From JAEUMW01 sp039807745 (lineage in GTDB: Bacteria > Pseudomonadota > Gammaproteobacteria > Burkholderiales > JAEUMW01): a DNA stretch of 12,083 nt. The stretch covers positions 1 through 12,083 of the forward strand of contig JBDHRV010000110.1 of assembly GCA_039807745.1 (NCBI GenBank), given 5' to 3'. Within the stretch, counting starts at the first letter, position 1. Each line of letters begins with the position of its first letter. The notes under the pieces are model-generated. The model saw nothing but the letters and a program-made list of their open reading frames with translations, searched no databases and was not told the DNA's origin. The position numbers and the translations under genes are program-made. Shown in pieces: positions 1 through 12,083 of the stretch.

Positions 1-3
1 TTT

Positions 4-17
4 CGTCCGTCCGTCCG
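4..17. repeat. CGTC tetranucleotide repeat abutting the uvrA start
   Basis: Three and a half copies of CGTC run directly into the ATG of uvrA, in the place where a ribosome binding site would be expected. Slippage here would alter the leader length, or the reading frame if translation starts upstream. The tract is short and could be chance in such DNA. Confidence 0.5.
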
Positions 18-5714
<5,697 letters not shown>

Positions 5715-5718
5715 GACG

Positions 5719-6117
5719 TCAGCCGACGATCTTCAGATACGACGCGAGGCCCATCGACAGCTTGCGCGCCTGCAGATACTGCCCCGCGTCTTCCTCGCCC
5801 TGGAACGCGCCCTTGACGAAGCGCGGGTGGCCCTGCATGTCGACGCTGTCGCCGAGCACGGTCGATCCCAGCCGCTCGCCGAACAGGTTCCGATAGCCCG
5901 CCGCCATCATCGCAAGGCTTTCCTTCTGGTCGCTCACGCCGAGCATCTGCAGCACGCGATCGTGGTAACCGTAAACGTAGCCCAGCGCAAACGGATCCGC
6001 GCGGATCGCTGAAGGCACGGCACACGCGAGACTGATCTGCAGCGCGAGGATGTTGCTCACCGCCTGGGTGGCGAAATGGCGGCGATCCGAGGTCTTGCGC
6101 GGTATCACGGGATTCAT
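5719..6117 (-). CDS. Conserved-looking hypothetical protein, 132 aa
   Basis: I do not recognise the family. The ATG at 6117 was chosen because AAGGAGG (6123-6129, read on the minus strand) sits 5 bases upstream. A GTG at 6168 would add 17 residues but has no ribosome binding site. The N-terminus has a basic stretch with twin arginines (S-D-R-R-H-F, residues 10-15). A weakly hydrophobic stretch (about 23-38, ILALQISLACAVPSAI) and then R-A-D-P follow. This faintly resembles a Tat-type signal peptide, but the h-region is short and the consensus incomplete, so a cytosolic location is equally possible. The rest is soluble-looking, with an aromatic patch (GYVYGYHDR) and a Gly-rich middle. It converges on uvrA with 4 bp between stops and diverges from the pirin gene, so it is probably monocistronic. 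The strong Shine-Dalgarno and a frame distinct from its neighbours favour a real gene. Confidence 0.75.
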   Translation of the reverse strand: MNPVIPRKTSDRRHFATQAVSNILALQISLACAVPSAIRADPFALGYVYGYHDRVLQMLGVSDQKESLAMMAAGYRNLFGERLGSTVLGDSVDMQGHPRFVKGAFQGEEDAGQYLQARKLSMGLASYLKIVG

Positions 6118-6499
6118 CGGGGCCTCCTTCTTCAGATGCGGCGGTTGCGAAACTCGGTGCACGGTCACGGCAAACGATCCCGCGGGTTCCGAGCGCGTTC
6201 ACGACGTGCCCTCGACCGTGCAAGACCGTGACGGGCAACCGCCGTGCCACGTCCGCCACCGCTCATACGAACGGCATGTCGCCGGCAAAAAAACACTTCG
6301 GGACCGACGGGTTACGACTTCGCCTCGCCGCCGGTCGAGATGCCGGATCGCGCTCGTGCGGCACGGCGATCCGTCGCCGACCGACGACACCGCGATTCAC
6401 CGATCCTCTCGCTGCGGTGTTCCGCCCCCGACAGCGCTGTGTCACGCGGTCGCTTCGTGAGAACATGCCGCATCGGTCACCCTCGGAGCGTTACTGCAC
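6118..6499. other. Divergent intergenic region, 382 bp
   Basis: The region separates the starts of the 132-aa gene (leftward) and the pirin gene (rightward), so it should hold both promoters. I see no convincing -35/-10 pair on either strand. Visible structure is a set of GACCGTG motifs (6158-6232) and an A7 run at 6287-6293. Open frames crossing it are Arg/Ser/Pro-rich and lack a good ribosome binding site, so I call no gene here. Confidence 0.6.
6158..6232. repeat. Three GACCGTG motifs upstream of the 132-aa gene
   Basis: TGCACGGTC at 6158-6166 is the exact reverse complement of GACCGTGCA at 6214-6222. A third GACCGTG follows directly at 6224-6230 in the same orientation as the second. The first copy lies about 40 bases upstream of the ATG at 6117. 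The spacing and mixed orientation are compatible with operator half-sites for a regulator, but no known consensus is matched. Confidence 0.4.
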
Positions 6500-7366
6500 A
6501 TGGACGCTGGCTTCACTGTGCTCAAGCCCCACACCAAGGACCTCGGCGGCTTCCAGGTCCGTCGGCTCTTGCCGGGCCATCCGATCCGGATGGTGGGCCC
6601 GTTCGTTTTTTTCGACCACATGGGTCCCGCGACGTTCCCGCCCGGAGGCGGGGTGGACGTGCGACCGCATCCGCACATTGGGCTGGCGACGGTCACGTAT
6701 CTCTTCGAGGGCGCGCTCGTGCATCGCGACAGCTTGGGCAGCGTCCAGCGCATCGCGCCCGGCGACGTGAACTGGATGACCGCCGGCCGCGGCATCGTGC
6801 ACTCCGAGCGCTCGCCCGACGACGAGCGACCCGCGGGGCCGCGCCTGCACGGCATCCAGACCTGGGTCGCGCTGCCGCAGGTGCACGAGCAGGACGACCC
6901 CGAGTTCAACCATCACCCGCAGGCGACGCTGCCGCTGATCGAGCGGCCCGGTGTGGCAATGCGGCTCATCGCTGGCCGCGCATTCGGCGCACGTGCGCCG
7001 GTGAAGACCTATTCGGAGATTTTCTATCTCGCCGTGGACCTGACCCCCGGCGCGACGCTCGCGCTGCCGCCCGAGCACGAGCAGCGCGGCGTGTACGTGG
7101 TCGAAGGCGAGGTGAGCCTGGACGGCACGCCGGTCGCGCCGTGTCATCTCGCCGTGCTCGCCGCCGGCGAGACGGTCGAGGTATCCGCCGCGAGCGCGGC
7201 GCGGCTCATGCTGCTGGGCGGTGCGAAGATGGACGGCGAGCGCATCATCTGGTGGAACTTCGTCGCGACCGCGCGGGAACCGATCGAGTCAGCGAAGGCC
7301 AGATGGGCTCGGCAGGAATTTCCGCCCGTGCCGGGCGAGACCGAGTTCATCCCGCTCCCAGCTTGA
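6500..7366 (+). CDS. Pirin family bicupin protein
   Basis: Pirins are cytosolic metal-binding bicupins. Some, such as E. coli YhhW, open the quercetin ring with O2, and others act as redox or regulatory partners; the substrate here is unknown. The 288-aa protein has the N-terminal pirin cupin (about 10-130) with the metal ligands H57, H59, H101 and E103, identical in spacing to YhhW, in the blocks RPHPHIGLATVTYLFEG and GRGIVHSE. The C-terminal pirin domain (about 170-275) includes YLAVDL and the closing segment around WWNFVA. Length is typical of the longer pirins. The start at 6500 gives the expected N-terminus; GGAG at 6485-6488 is a distant (11-base) and weak ribosome binding site. The stop lies 5 bp before pepN, so the two are probably cotranscribed. 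Family assignment firm, biochemical role not. Confidence 0.93.
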   Translation: MDAGFTVLKPHTKDLGGFQVRRLLPGHPIRMVGPFVFFDHMGPATFPPGGGVDVRPHPHIGLATVTYLFEGALVHRDSLGSVQRIAPGDVNWMTAGRGIVHSERSPDDERPAGPRLHGIQTWVALPQVHEQDDPEFNHHPQATLPLIERPGVAMRLIAGRAFGARAPVKTYSEIFYLAVDLTPGATLALPPEHEQRGVYVVEGEVSLDGTPVAPCHLAVLAAGETVEVSAASAARLMLLGGAKMDGERIIWWNFVATAREPIESAKARWARQEFPPVPGETEFIPLPA

Positions 7367-7371
7367 ACACC

Positions 7372-10065
7372 ATGCGCGAACCGACCCCCCAGCTGATCCG
7401 CCTCGAAGACTACACGCCGCCGGCGTTCCTGATCGACACCGTCGACCTCGACTTCGACATCCATATCGCTTACACCGATGTCCGTGCGCGGCTGGCGATC
7501 CGCCGCAACCCCGCCGCAGCCGATCCGGCGGCGCCGCTCAAGCTCGACGGCGAAGCGCTCACACTGCGGTCGATCGCACTCGATGGCGCGCTGCTGCCAG
7601 TGGCTGCGTACTCGCTGGGCGACGGGCACCTCACGATCCCGGACGTCCCGGACGCGTTCACGCTCGACACCGCGGTGCGCATCCATCCGTCCGACAACAC
7701 GACGCTGATGGGCCTCTTCGCATCGAAGGACGGGCTCTTCACGCAGTGCGAGGCGGAGGGGTTCCGTCGCATTACGTACACGATCGACCGGCCCGACGTG
7801 ATGGCGCGGTACACGACGACCATCCATGCCGACCAGGACCGCTATCCGGTGCTGCTGTCGAACGGCAATCGCATCGCGAGCGGGGTCGAGGGGGCGACTC
7901 CGGAGGACGGCCGGAACGGCGTCAATCTCCTGCGCACTGCGCGCGCCGCGCGGCACTGGGTCAGGTGGGAGGATCCCTTCGCGAAGCCTTCGTATCTCTT
8001 CGCGCTGGTCGCCGCGAAGCTCGACCGGCTGGAGGACGAGTTCGTCACGAAGTCCGGTCGCACGGTGGCGCTTTCGATTTACGTCGAGCCGGGCAAGCTC
8101 GACCAGTGCGCGTTCGCGATGCAGGCGCTGAAGAAGAGCATGAAGTGGGACGAGGACGTGTTCGGCCTGGAGATGGATCTCGAGGATTACATGATCGCCG
8201 CGGTCGGCGACTTCAACATGGGCGCGATGGAGAACAAGGGGCTCAACATCTTCAACACGAAGTACGTGCTGGCCCGCGCCGACACCGCCACCGATGCCGA
8301 TTTCCTCAACATCGAGCGCGTCGTGGCGCACGAGTATTTCCACAACTGGACCGGCAACCGCGTGACCTGCCGCGACTGGTTCCAGCTCTCTCTCAAGGAA
8401 GGGCTCACCGTCTTCCGCGACCAGGAGTTCGGCGCCGACATGTATTCGCGCCCCGTGCAGCGCATCCAGGAGGTGCGCGCCCTGCGCGCCGCCCAATTTC
8501 CCGAGGATGCGGGCCCGATGGCGCACCCGGTGCGGCCGCAGTCGTACATGGAGATTTCCAACTTCTACACCGCCACGGTGTACGAGAAGGGCGCGGAAGT
8601 GGTGCGCATGATCCACACGCTGCTGGGGCAGGACGCGTTCCGCCGCGGCATGGACCTCTATTTCGCACGCCACGACGGGCAGGCGGTAACGACCGACGAC
8701 TTCGTCGCCGCGATGGCGGATGCCTCGGGCGTGGATCTCGCGCAGTTCAAGCGCTGGTACGACCAGGCGGGCACGCCGGTGGTGCAATCGCAGGGACACT
8801 ACGATCCGGCCGGGCGCACGTATACCCTCACGCTCCTGCAACACACGCCGCCGACGCCGGGGCAGAGCGAGAAGCTGCCGCTTCACGTCCCGTTTGCCGT
8901 CGGGTTGGTGGGACCGGACGGGCGCGACATGCCGCTGCAGCTGGCGGGCGAGGCGGCGCCGGCGGGAACCGAGCGCGTGCTCTCGTTGAACGAGGCGCAG
9001 CAGCGCTTCGTGTTCGTGAACGTCGTGGCGCATCCCGTGCCGTCGCTGCTGCGCGGCTTCTCGGCGCCGGTCGTGCTGCAGCACGACTACAGCGATGCGC
9101 AGCTCGCGCATCTGATGGCGCACGACGCCGACGCCTTCAACCGCTGGGAAGCCGGGCAACAGCTCGCGACGCAGATTCTCCTGCGCGGCGTCGACGCGGC
9201 GGTCGCGGGCGTGCCGCTCGAGGTGCCTGCATCCTTCATCGCCGCATTTTCCCGCGTGCTCGCCGATGGCGAAAAGGATCCCGCATTCTCGGCCGAGGCG
9301 CTGGTGCTGCCGAGCGAAGCATATCTCGCGGAGCGGATGGGCATGACCGACCCCGAGGTGCTGCATGGAGTGCGGCTGGCGCTGCGCCGGCGGCTCGCCG
9401 CCGCGCTGAGCGACGCGTTGCTGCGCACCTACCACGCGCAGGTCACTGTCGAGCCGTACAGCCCGGACGCCCGGTCGGCGGGCAAGCGCGCCCTGCGCAA
9501 CGCATGTCTCGGCTACCTCATGGAGCTCGAGGAGCCCGCCATGCGCGCGCTCGCCATGCGCCAGTTCGAGACGGCCGACAACATGACGGATGCGATCGCC
9601 GCGCTCGCCACGCTCGCCAACACCGACTGCGACGAACGTCTCGCGGCGCTGCGGGTGTTCTACGAAAAGTGGCAGGACGAGCCGCTGGTGGTCGACAAGT
9701 GGCTCGCAGTGCAGGCTGGTTCTCGCCTGCCGAACACCCTCGCCGAGGTGGAGCGGCTCACCCGCCACGAAGCGTTCGATCGGCGCAATCCGAACAAGGT
9801 GTACGCGCTGATCCGTGGCTTCGCCGCGAACTACGTGCGCTTCAATGCCGCCGACGGCCGCGGGTACGCCTTCCTCGCGGATCAGATCGTCGCGCTCGAC
9901 CCGCTCAATCCGCAGGTGGCCTCGCGGCTCGCGCGGGGCTTCGACCGCTGGAGGAAGTTCGACTCGGTGCGCCAGGGCCACGCACGGCAGGCGCTCGAAC
10001 GCGTGCGCACCACCGACGGGCTGTCGAAGGACGTGCTCGAGGTGGTGACGAAGGCGCTGGCGTGA
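7372..10065 (+). CDS. pepN: Aminopeptidase N (M1 family zinc metallopeptidase)
   Basis: PepN removes N-terminal residues from peptides in the cytoplasm, finishing ATP-dependent protein breakdown. The 897-aa product is slightly longer than E. coli PepN (870 aa) and matches it at a constant offset of 23 residues. The exopeptidase motif GAMEN is at 284-288. The zinc site is HEYFH at 320-324 (H320, E321, H324) with the third ligand E343 in LKEGLT, and the transition-state tyrosine is Y404 in VYEKGAE. All catalytic residues are present. The C-terminal helical region (about 560-897) is of the PepN/DUF3458 type. ATG at 7372 gives the expected start (MREPTPQLIRLEDY) after only 5 bp of spacer from the pirin stop. 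No good Shine-Dalgarno is visible, so translation may depend on coupling to the upstream gene. The frame stays open upstream through the pirin gene, but that part is out-of-frame shadow and not a fusion. Confidence 0.97.
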   Translation: MREPTPQLIRLEDYTPPAFLIDTVDLDFDIHIAYTDVRARLAIRRNPAAADPAAPLKLDGEALTLRSIALDGALLPVAAYSLGDGHLTIPDVPDAFTLDTAVRIHPSDNTTLMGLFASKDGLFTQCEAEGFRRITYTIDRPDVMARYTTTIHADQDRYPVLLSNGNRIASGVEGATPEDGRNGVNLLRTARAARHWVRWEDPFAKPSYLFALVAAKLDRLEDEFVTKSGRTVALSIYVEPGKLDQCAFAMQALKKSMKWDEDVFGLEMDLEDYMIAAVGDFNMGAMENKGLNIFNTKYVLARADTATDADFLNIERVVAHEYFHNWTGNRVTCRDWFQLSLKEGLTVFRDQEFGADMYSRPVQRIQEVRALRAAQFPEDAGPMAHPVRPQSYMEISNFYTATVYEKGAEVVRMIHTLLGQDAFRRGMDLYFARHDGQAVTTDDFVAAMADASGVDLAQFKRWYDQAGTPVVQSQGHYDPAGRTYTLTLLQHTPPTPGQSEKLPLHVPFAVGLVGPDGRDMPLQLAGEAAPAGTERVLSLNEAQQRFVFVNVVAHPVPSLLRGFSAPVVLQHDYSDAQLAHLMAHDADAFNRWEAGQQLATQILLRGVDAAVAGVPLEVPASFIAAFSRVLADGEKDPAFSAEALVLPSEAYLAERMGMTDPEVLHGVRLALRRRLAAALSDALLRTYHAQVTVEPYSPDARSAGKRALRNACLGYLMELEEPAMRALAMRQFETADNMTDAIAALATLANTDCDERLAALRVFYEKWQDEPLVVDKWLAVQAGSRLPNTLAEVERLTRHEAFDRRNPNKVYALIRGFAANYVRFNAADGRGYAFLADQIVALDPLNPQVASRLARGFDRWRKFDSVRQGHARQALERVRTTDGLSKDVLEVVTKALA

Positions 10066-10132
10066 CCGGCGCGAAGTCCGGCCGCAGGGACGGGGTCGCC
10101 CGCGCACCGCGCGCACATCGTTGCATTCGCGA

Positions 10133-10160
10133 TTGAACTTTGCGCGCGCGTCGGTAACAT
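10133..10160 (+). promoter_or_regulatory. Putative sigma-70 promoter for the DUF427 gene
   Basis: TTGAAC (10133-10138) and TAACAT (10155-10160) are separated by 16 bases in a locally less GC-rich stretch, about 90 bases upstream of the DUF427 start. Both hexamers are near consensus. The spacer between pepN and DUF427 also contains an 8-bp palindrome, GTTCGAAC (10198-10205), downstream of the promoter. It could be an operator, but no specific regulator is indicated. No strong terminator for pepN is seen in 10066-10132. Confidence 0.45.
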
Positions 10161-10252
10161 ATCCTTGATCTGGCCCGCTGGCATCAGCCAACGATACGTT
10201 CGAACATTCGTCCAGCGACCTTCGTTAATCCTCACCACGGAGGATGAACTGA

Positions 10253-10552
10253 ATGCTGAAAGCCATGTGGAACGGCGTCGTCCTTGCGCAGAGCGACACC
10301 TTCAGAACCGTCGATGGAAACGTCTACTTTCCACGCGAGACGCTCAACTGGCAGTGCCTGAGGGAAAGTTCGAAACGCTCGAACTGCCCGCGGAAGGGGG
10401 TTGCACGCTACTTCGACGTGGTGGTCGACGGTGACGTCAATGCCGAGGCCGCGTGGTGTTACCCGGACCCGAAGCCGGTCGCGCGGGACATCGCCGGACA
10501 CGTCGCGTTCTGGCGCGGGGTGAGGATGGAAAAGGTAAGGTTCGAGCCGTAG
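10253..10552 (+). CDS. DUF427 family protein
   Basis: This small cytosolic protein (99 aa) belongs to the DUF427 family, which has no firmly established function in bacteria. Family hallmarks are seen in order: the opening MLKAMWNGVVLAQSD, then GNVYFP (about 22-27). Next come CPRKGVARYFDVVVDG (about 45-60), AWCYPDP (about 67-73) and a closing IAGHVAFWRGV (about 80-90). It covers a whole single domain. ATG at 10253 has GGAGG at 10239-10243, 9 bases upstream. A two-codon frame (ATG AAC TGA) lies between that ribosome site and the start, its stop touching the ATG. A promoter-like element 90 bases upstream suggests transcription independent of pepN. It converges on the MaoC-Pta gene with 24 bp between stops. 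Confidence 0.9.
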   Translation: MLKAMWNGVVLAQSDTFRTVDGNVYFPRETLNWQCLRESSKRSNCPRKGVARYFDVVVDGDVNAEAAWCYPDPKPVARDIAGHVAFWRGVRMEKVRFEP

Positions 10553-10553
10553 G

Positions 10554-10573
10554 CGCGGCGCGCAGGCGCCGCG
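10554..10573. terminator. GC hairpin between convergent DUF427 and MaoC-Pta genes
   Basis: A perfect 8-bp stem, CGCGGCGC pairing with GCGCCGCG, with a GCAG tetraloop, fills almost the whole 24-bp gap between the two stop codons. The position fits a bidirectional terminator. Neither strand has a T-run after the stem, so it may only assist Rho-dependent or collision-type termination. Confidence 0.5.
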
Positions 10574-10576
10574 ACT

Positions 10577-11992
10577 TCACCGCTGCCCGCCGCGGGCGAC
10601 GATCTGTACCAGCATGGCGGAAGCCATGCGCGAGAGGCGGTCGGCGACGCGATTGGGGAGCGCGATCGGCACCCGAGCGCCGAGCACGATGCCGGCGGCC
10701 AGCGCGTCGGCGAAGTACGCGAGCTGCTTCGCGAGCATGTTTCCCGATTCGATGTCGGGCGCGACGAGGATGTCCGCCTGGCCCGCCACCGGCGAAAGTA
10801 TGCCCTTGGTCTGGGCCGCCGAAGCCGAGATCGCATTGTCGAAACCCAGCGGGCCATCGAGCACGCCACCCGTGATCTGACCGCGATCGGCCATCTTGCA
10901 CAGCATCGCGGCGTCGATGGTGGTGCGCATCCTGGGGTTCACGGTCTCCACCGCCGCCAGGATCGCTACGCGCGGCATGGCGATGCCGAGGATATGCGCC
11001 AGGTCGATCGCGTTCTGTACGATGTCACGCTTCTCCTCGGGTGTCGGTTCGATGTTGATCGCCGCGTCGGTGATGAACAGCGGCTTCGGGTAGGCCGGAA
11101 CATCCAGCACGAACACGTGGCTCAGGCGGCGCTCGGTGCGTAGTCCGGAGTGGGGCGCGATCACGGCTTCGATAAGCTCGGCAGTTTGCAGGCTGCCCCG
11201 CATGATCGCCTCCACCTTGCCCTCGCGCGCAAGCCGCACTGCCACGCTTGCCGCCTCATGGCTGTGAGCGACCGGGACGATCGTGATGCCGGAAAGATCG
11301 AGCTCGCCCGCGCGCGCCGTATCCCGCAACCTCGCTTCCGGTCCGACCAGGACGGGCACGAGGACGCCCGCCCGTGCCGCTTCGAGCGCGACCGCCAGCG
11401 ATTCGACGTCGCACGGATGGGCCACCGCGGTACGTACGGGTTCGAGTCCGCGGCTTTTCACCCGTGCCGTGATATGCCGGAAGCGTGCTTCGCGGTCGCC
11501 GACGCGCACGTCGGGCAGGTCGATGCGCGGGCGCCGTACTTTTTCCCGCGGCGCGATGACGTGTGCCGTTCCCGAAACGACGACCTTGCCGTCCTGATTC
11601 ACGCACTCGGTGGCGAGCGTGACGCGCCCTTTCTCCACGTCGCGCGCCGTCGCCGTCACCTTGACGGTGATCGAATCGCCAACGGCGACCGGGTGCCGGA
11701 AGCGCAGTTCCTGCCCGAGATAGATCGTACCCGGTCCCGGAAACTGCGTGCCGAGCACGGTGGAGATCAGCGCGCCGCTCCACATGCCGTGCCCGATCAC
11801 TTCGCGGAACTGGGTGTTGCGGGCGTACTCCGGATCGACGTGCGCGGGGTTGATGTCGCCCGACATCACCGCGAAGAGCATGATGTCCTGTTCGGTGAGC
11901 GTGCGCGTGAGCGCTGCCTCGTCGCCGACCTGGATTTCGCCGAACGTGCGGTTCTCGATATATTCCATGAACGCGAGCTTTGCAGCCGTCAC
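10577..11992 (-). CDS. Bifunctional MaoC-type enoyl-CoA hydratase / phosphate acetyltransferase
   Basis: The 471-aa protein fuses two enzymes of acyl-CoA metabolism, both cytosolic. Residues about 9-150 form a MaoC/PhaJ-like (R)-enoyl-CoA hydratase hot-dog domain. It has the hydratase signature SGDINPAHVD (D46, N48, H51), then GHGM at 67-70. Residues about 170-471 form a phosphate acetyl/butyryltransferase domain, with landmarks DAAINIEPTPEEKRDIVQNA and GGVLDGPLGFDNA. This fusion is known in beta- and alphaproteobacteria, often beside acetate kinase or PHA genes; neither partner is visible here and none can lie directly downstream. The GTG at 11992 overlaps the stop of a short upstream frame (GTGA). 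An ATG at 11968 (MEYIENRTF) is the other candidate and fits the family N-terminus well. Neither has its own Shine-Dalgarno. The frame also stays open to the window edge, so a longer N-terminus cannot be ruled out. Substrate chain length is not readable from the sequence. Confidence 0.93.
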   Translation of the reverse strand: MTAAKLAFMEYIENRTFGEIQVGDEAALTRTLTEQDIMLFAVMSGDINPAHVDPEYARNTQFREVIGHGMWSGALISTVLGTQFPGPGTIYLGQELRFRHPVAVGDSITVKVTATARDVEKGRVTLATECVNQDGKVVVSGTAHVIAPREKVRRPRIDLPDVRVGDREARFRHITARVKSRGLEPVRTAVAHPCDVESLAVALEAARAGVLVPVLVGPEARLRDTARAGELDLSGITIVPVAHSHEAASVAVRLAREGKVEAIMRGSLQTAELIEAVIAPHSGLRTERRLSHVFVLDVPAYPKPLFITDAAINIEPTPEEKRDIVQNAIDLAHILGIAMPRVAILAAVETVNPRMRTTIDAAMLCKMADRGQITGGVLDGPLGFDNAISASAAQTKGILSPVAGQADILVAPDIESGNMLAKQLAYFADALAAGIVLGARVPIALPNRVADRLSRMASAMLVQIVARGGQR

Positions 11993-12045
11993 GGTCGGTG
12001 GAGGGGGAACATGCGTTGTTTCGGTGCACGTTGGTCGTTGCTCAT
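11989..12045 (-). CDS. Possible 18-codon leader ORF upstream of MaoC-Pta
   Basis: An ATG at 12045, preceded by TGGAG about 6 bases upstream, opens a frame for the peptide MSNDQRAPKQRMFPLHRP. Its TGA overlaps the GTG start of the MaoC-Pta gene (GTGA). This looks like translational coupling from a short leader. It may instead be the tail of a gene starting outside the window, since the frame is open to the edge. It may also be the true N-terminus of MaoC-Pta separated by a one-base error. The peptide matches nothing I recognise. Confidence 0.3.
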   Translation of the reverse strand: MSNDQRAPKQRMFPLHRP

Positions 12046-12083
12046 GAGGGCTCCAGAAGTCTGCGCGAGACGGCGGAAAGGTA

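Noticed and set aside
6287..6293. A7 run (T7 on the minus strand) as a terminator tail.
   Set aside because: No stable stem precedes it on either strand, and no gene ends there.
6228..6770. Alternative plus-strand frame across the divergent spacer into the pirin gene.
   Set aside because: It has no ribosome binding site, Arg/Ser-rich composition, and overlaps the real pirin frame.
6244..7371. Upstream extension of the pepN frame, suggesting a longer protein or a fusion.
   Set aside because: The extension is Arg-rich shadow across the pirin gene, which is clearly coding in a different frame. PepN homologs start near the ATG at 7372.
10098..10114. CGCGC/GCGCG mini-hairpin as the pepN terminator.
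   Set aside because: The stem is 5 bp with a 3-base loop in GC-repetitive DNA and has no T-run, so it is indistinguishable from chance.
7144..10191. A 1015-codon open frame on the minus strand, antisense to pepN and part of the pirin gene.
   Set aside because: It is extremely rich in Arg, His and Val, has no recognisable motif, and lies opposite a PepN with every catalytic residue in place. Such frames are typical antisense shadows in G+C-rich DNA.
10198..10205. GTTCGAAC palindrome and nearby CGAACATTCG, considered as a LexA-type box upstream of DUF427.
   Set aside because: It does not fit the CTGT-N8-ACAG spacing expected for beta/gammaproteobacterial LexA, nor the full Gram-positive box. 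An 8-bp palindrome alone is weak.

Overview
The window is G+C-rich chromosomal DNA whose codons mostly end in G or C. It encodes ordinary housekeeping-type bacterial proteins. A double-length UvrA, a fused MaoC-hydratase/phosphate acetyltransferase, a gamma/beta-type PepN and a pirin together point to a proteobacterium, most likely a betaproteobacterium. That placement is inferred from gene content, with no marker gene to confirm it. No RNA gene, insertion sequence, prophage or CRISPR array is visible.

Layout: (1) 18-5714 (+) is one huge gene, a head-to-tail fusion of two UvrA proteins (1898 aa, four ATPase cassettes). (2) A 132-aa gene of unknown function (5719-6117, -) converges on it, with only 4 bp between the stop codons. 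(3) A 382-bp divergent intergenic region (6118-6499) carries a short repeated motif, GACCGTG. (4) A pirin-family cupin (6500-7366, +) and aminopeptidase N (7372-10065, +) lie 5 bp apart and are probably cotranscribed. (5) A 187-bp spacer holds a plausible sigma-70 promoter. It leads into a small DUF427 protein (10253-10552, +). (6) A MaoC-Pta fusion (10577-11992, -) converges on DUF427 across a perfect GC hairpin. Its 5' end has a short upstream reading frame with a Shine-Dalgarno sequence, joined to it by a GTGA overlap.

The genes do not form one pathway: DNA repair, protein turnover, oxidative or flavonoid-type cupin chemistry and acyl-CoA/acetyl-phosphate metabolism sit side by side. The most interesting object is the tandem UvrA. 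Its halves are not equivalent: the second half keeps all nucleotide-binding motifs and zinc clusters but has lost about 80 residues where canonical UvrA has its insertion domain. Three CT-only tracts, G-rich on the other strand, are embedded in frame at the inter-half linker and at two loop positions. Nothing here amounts to a clearly new defence or mobile system.
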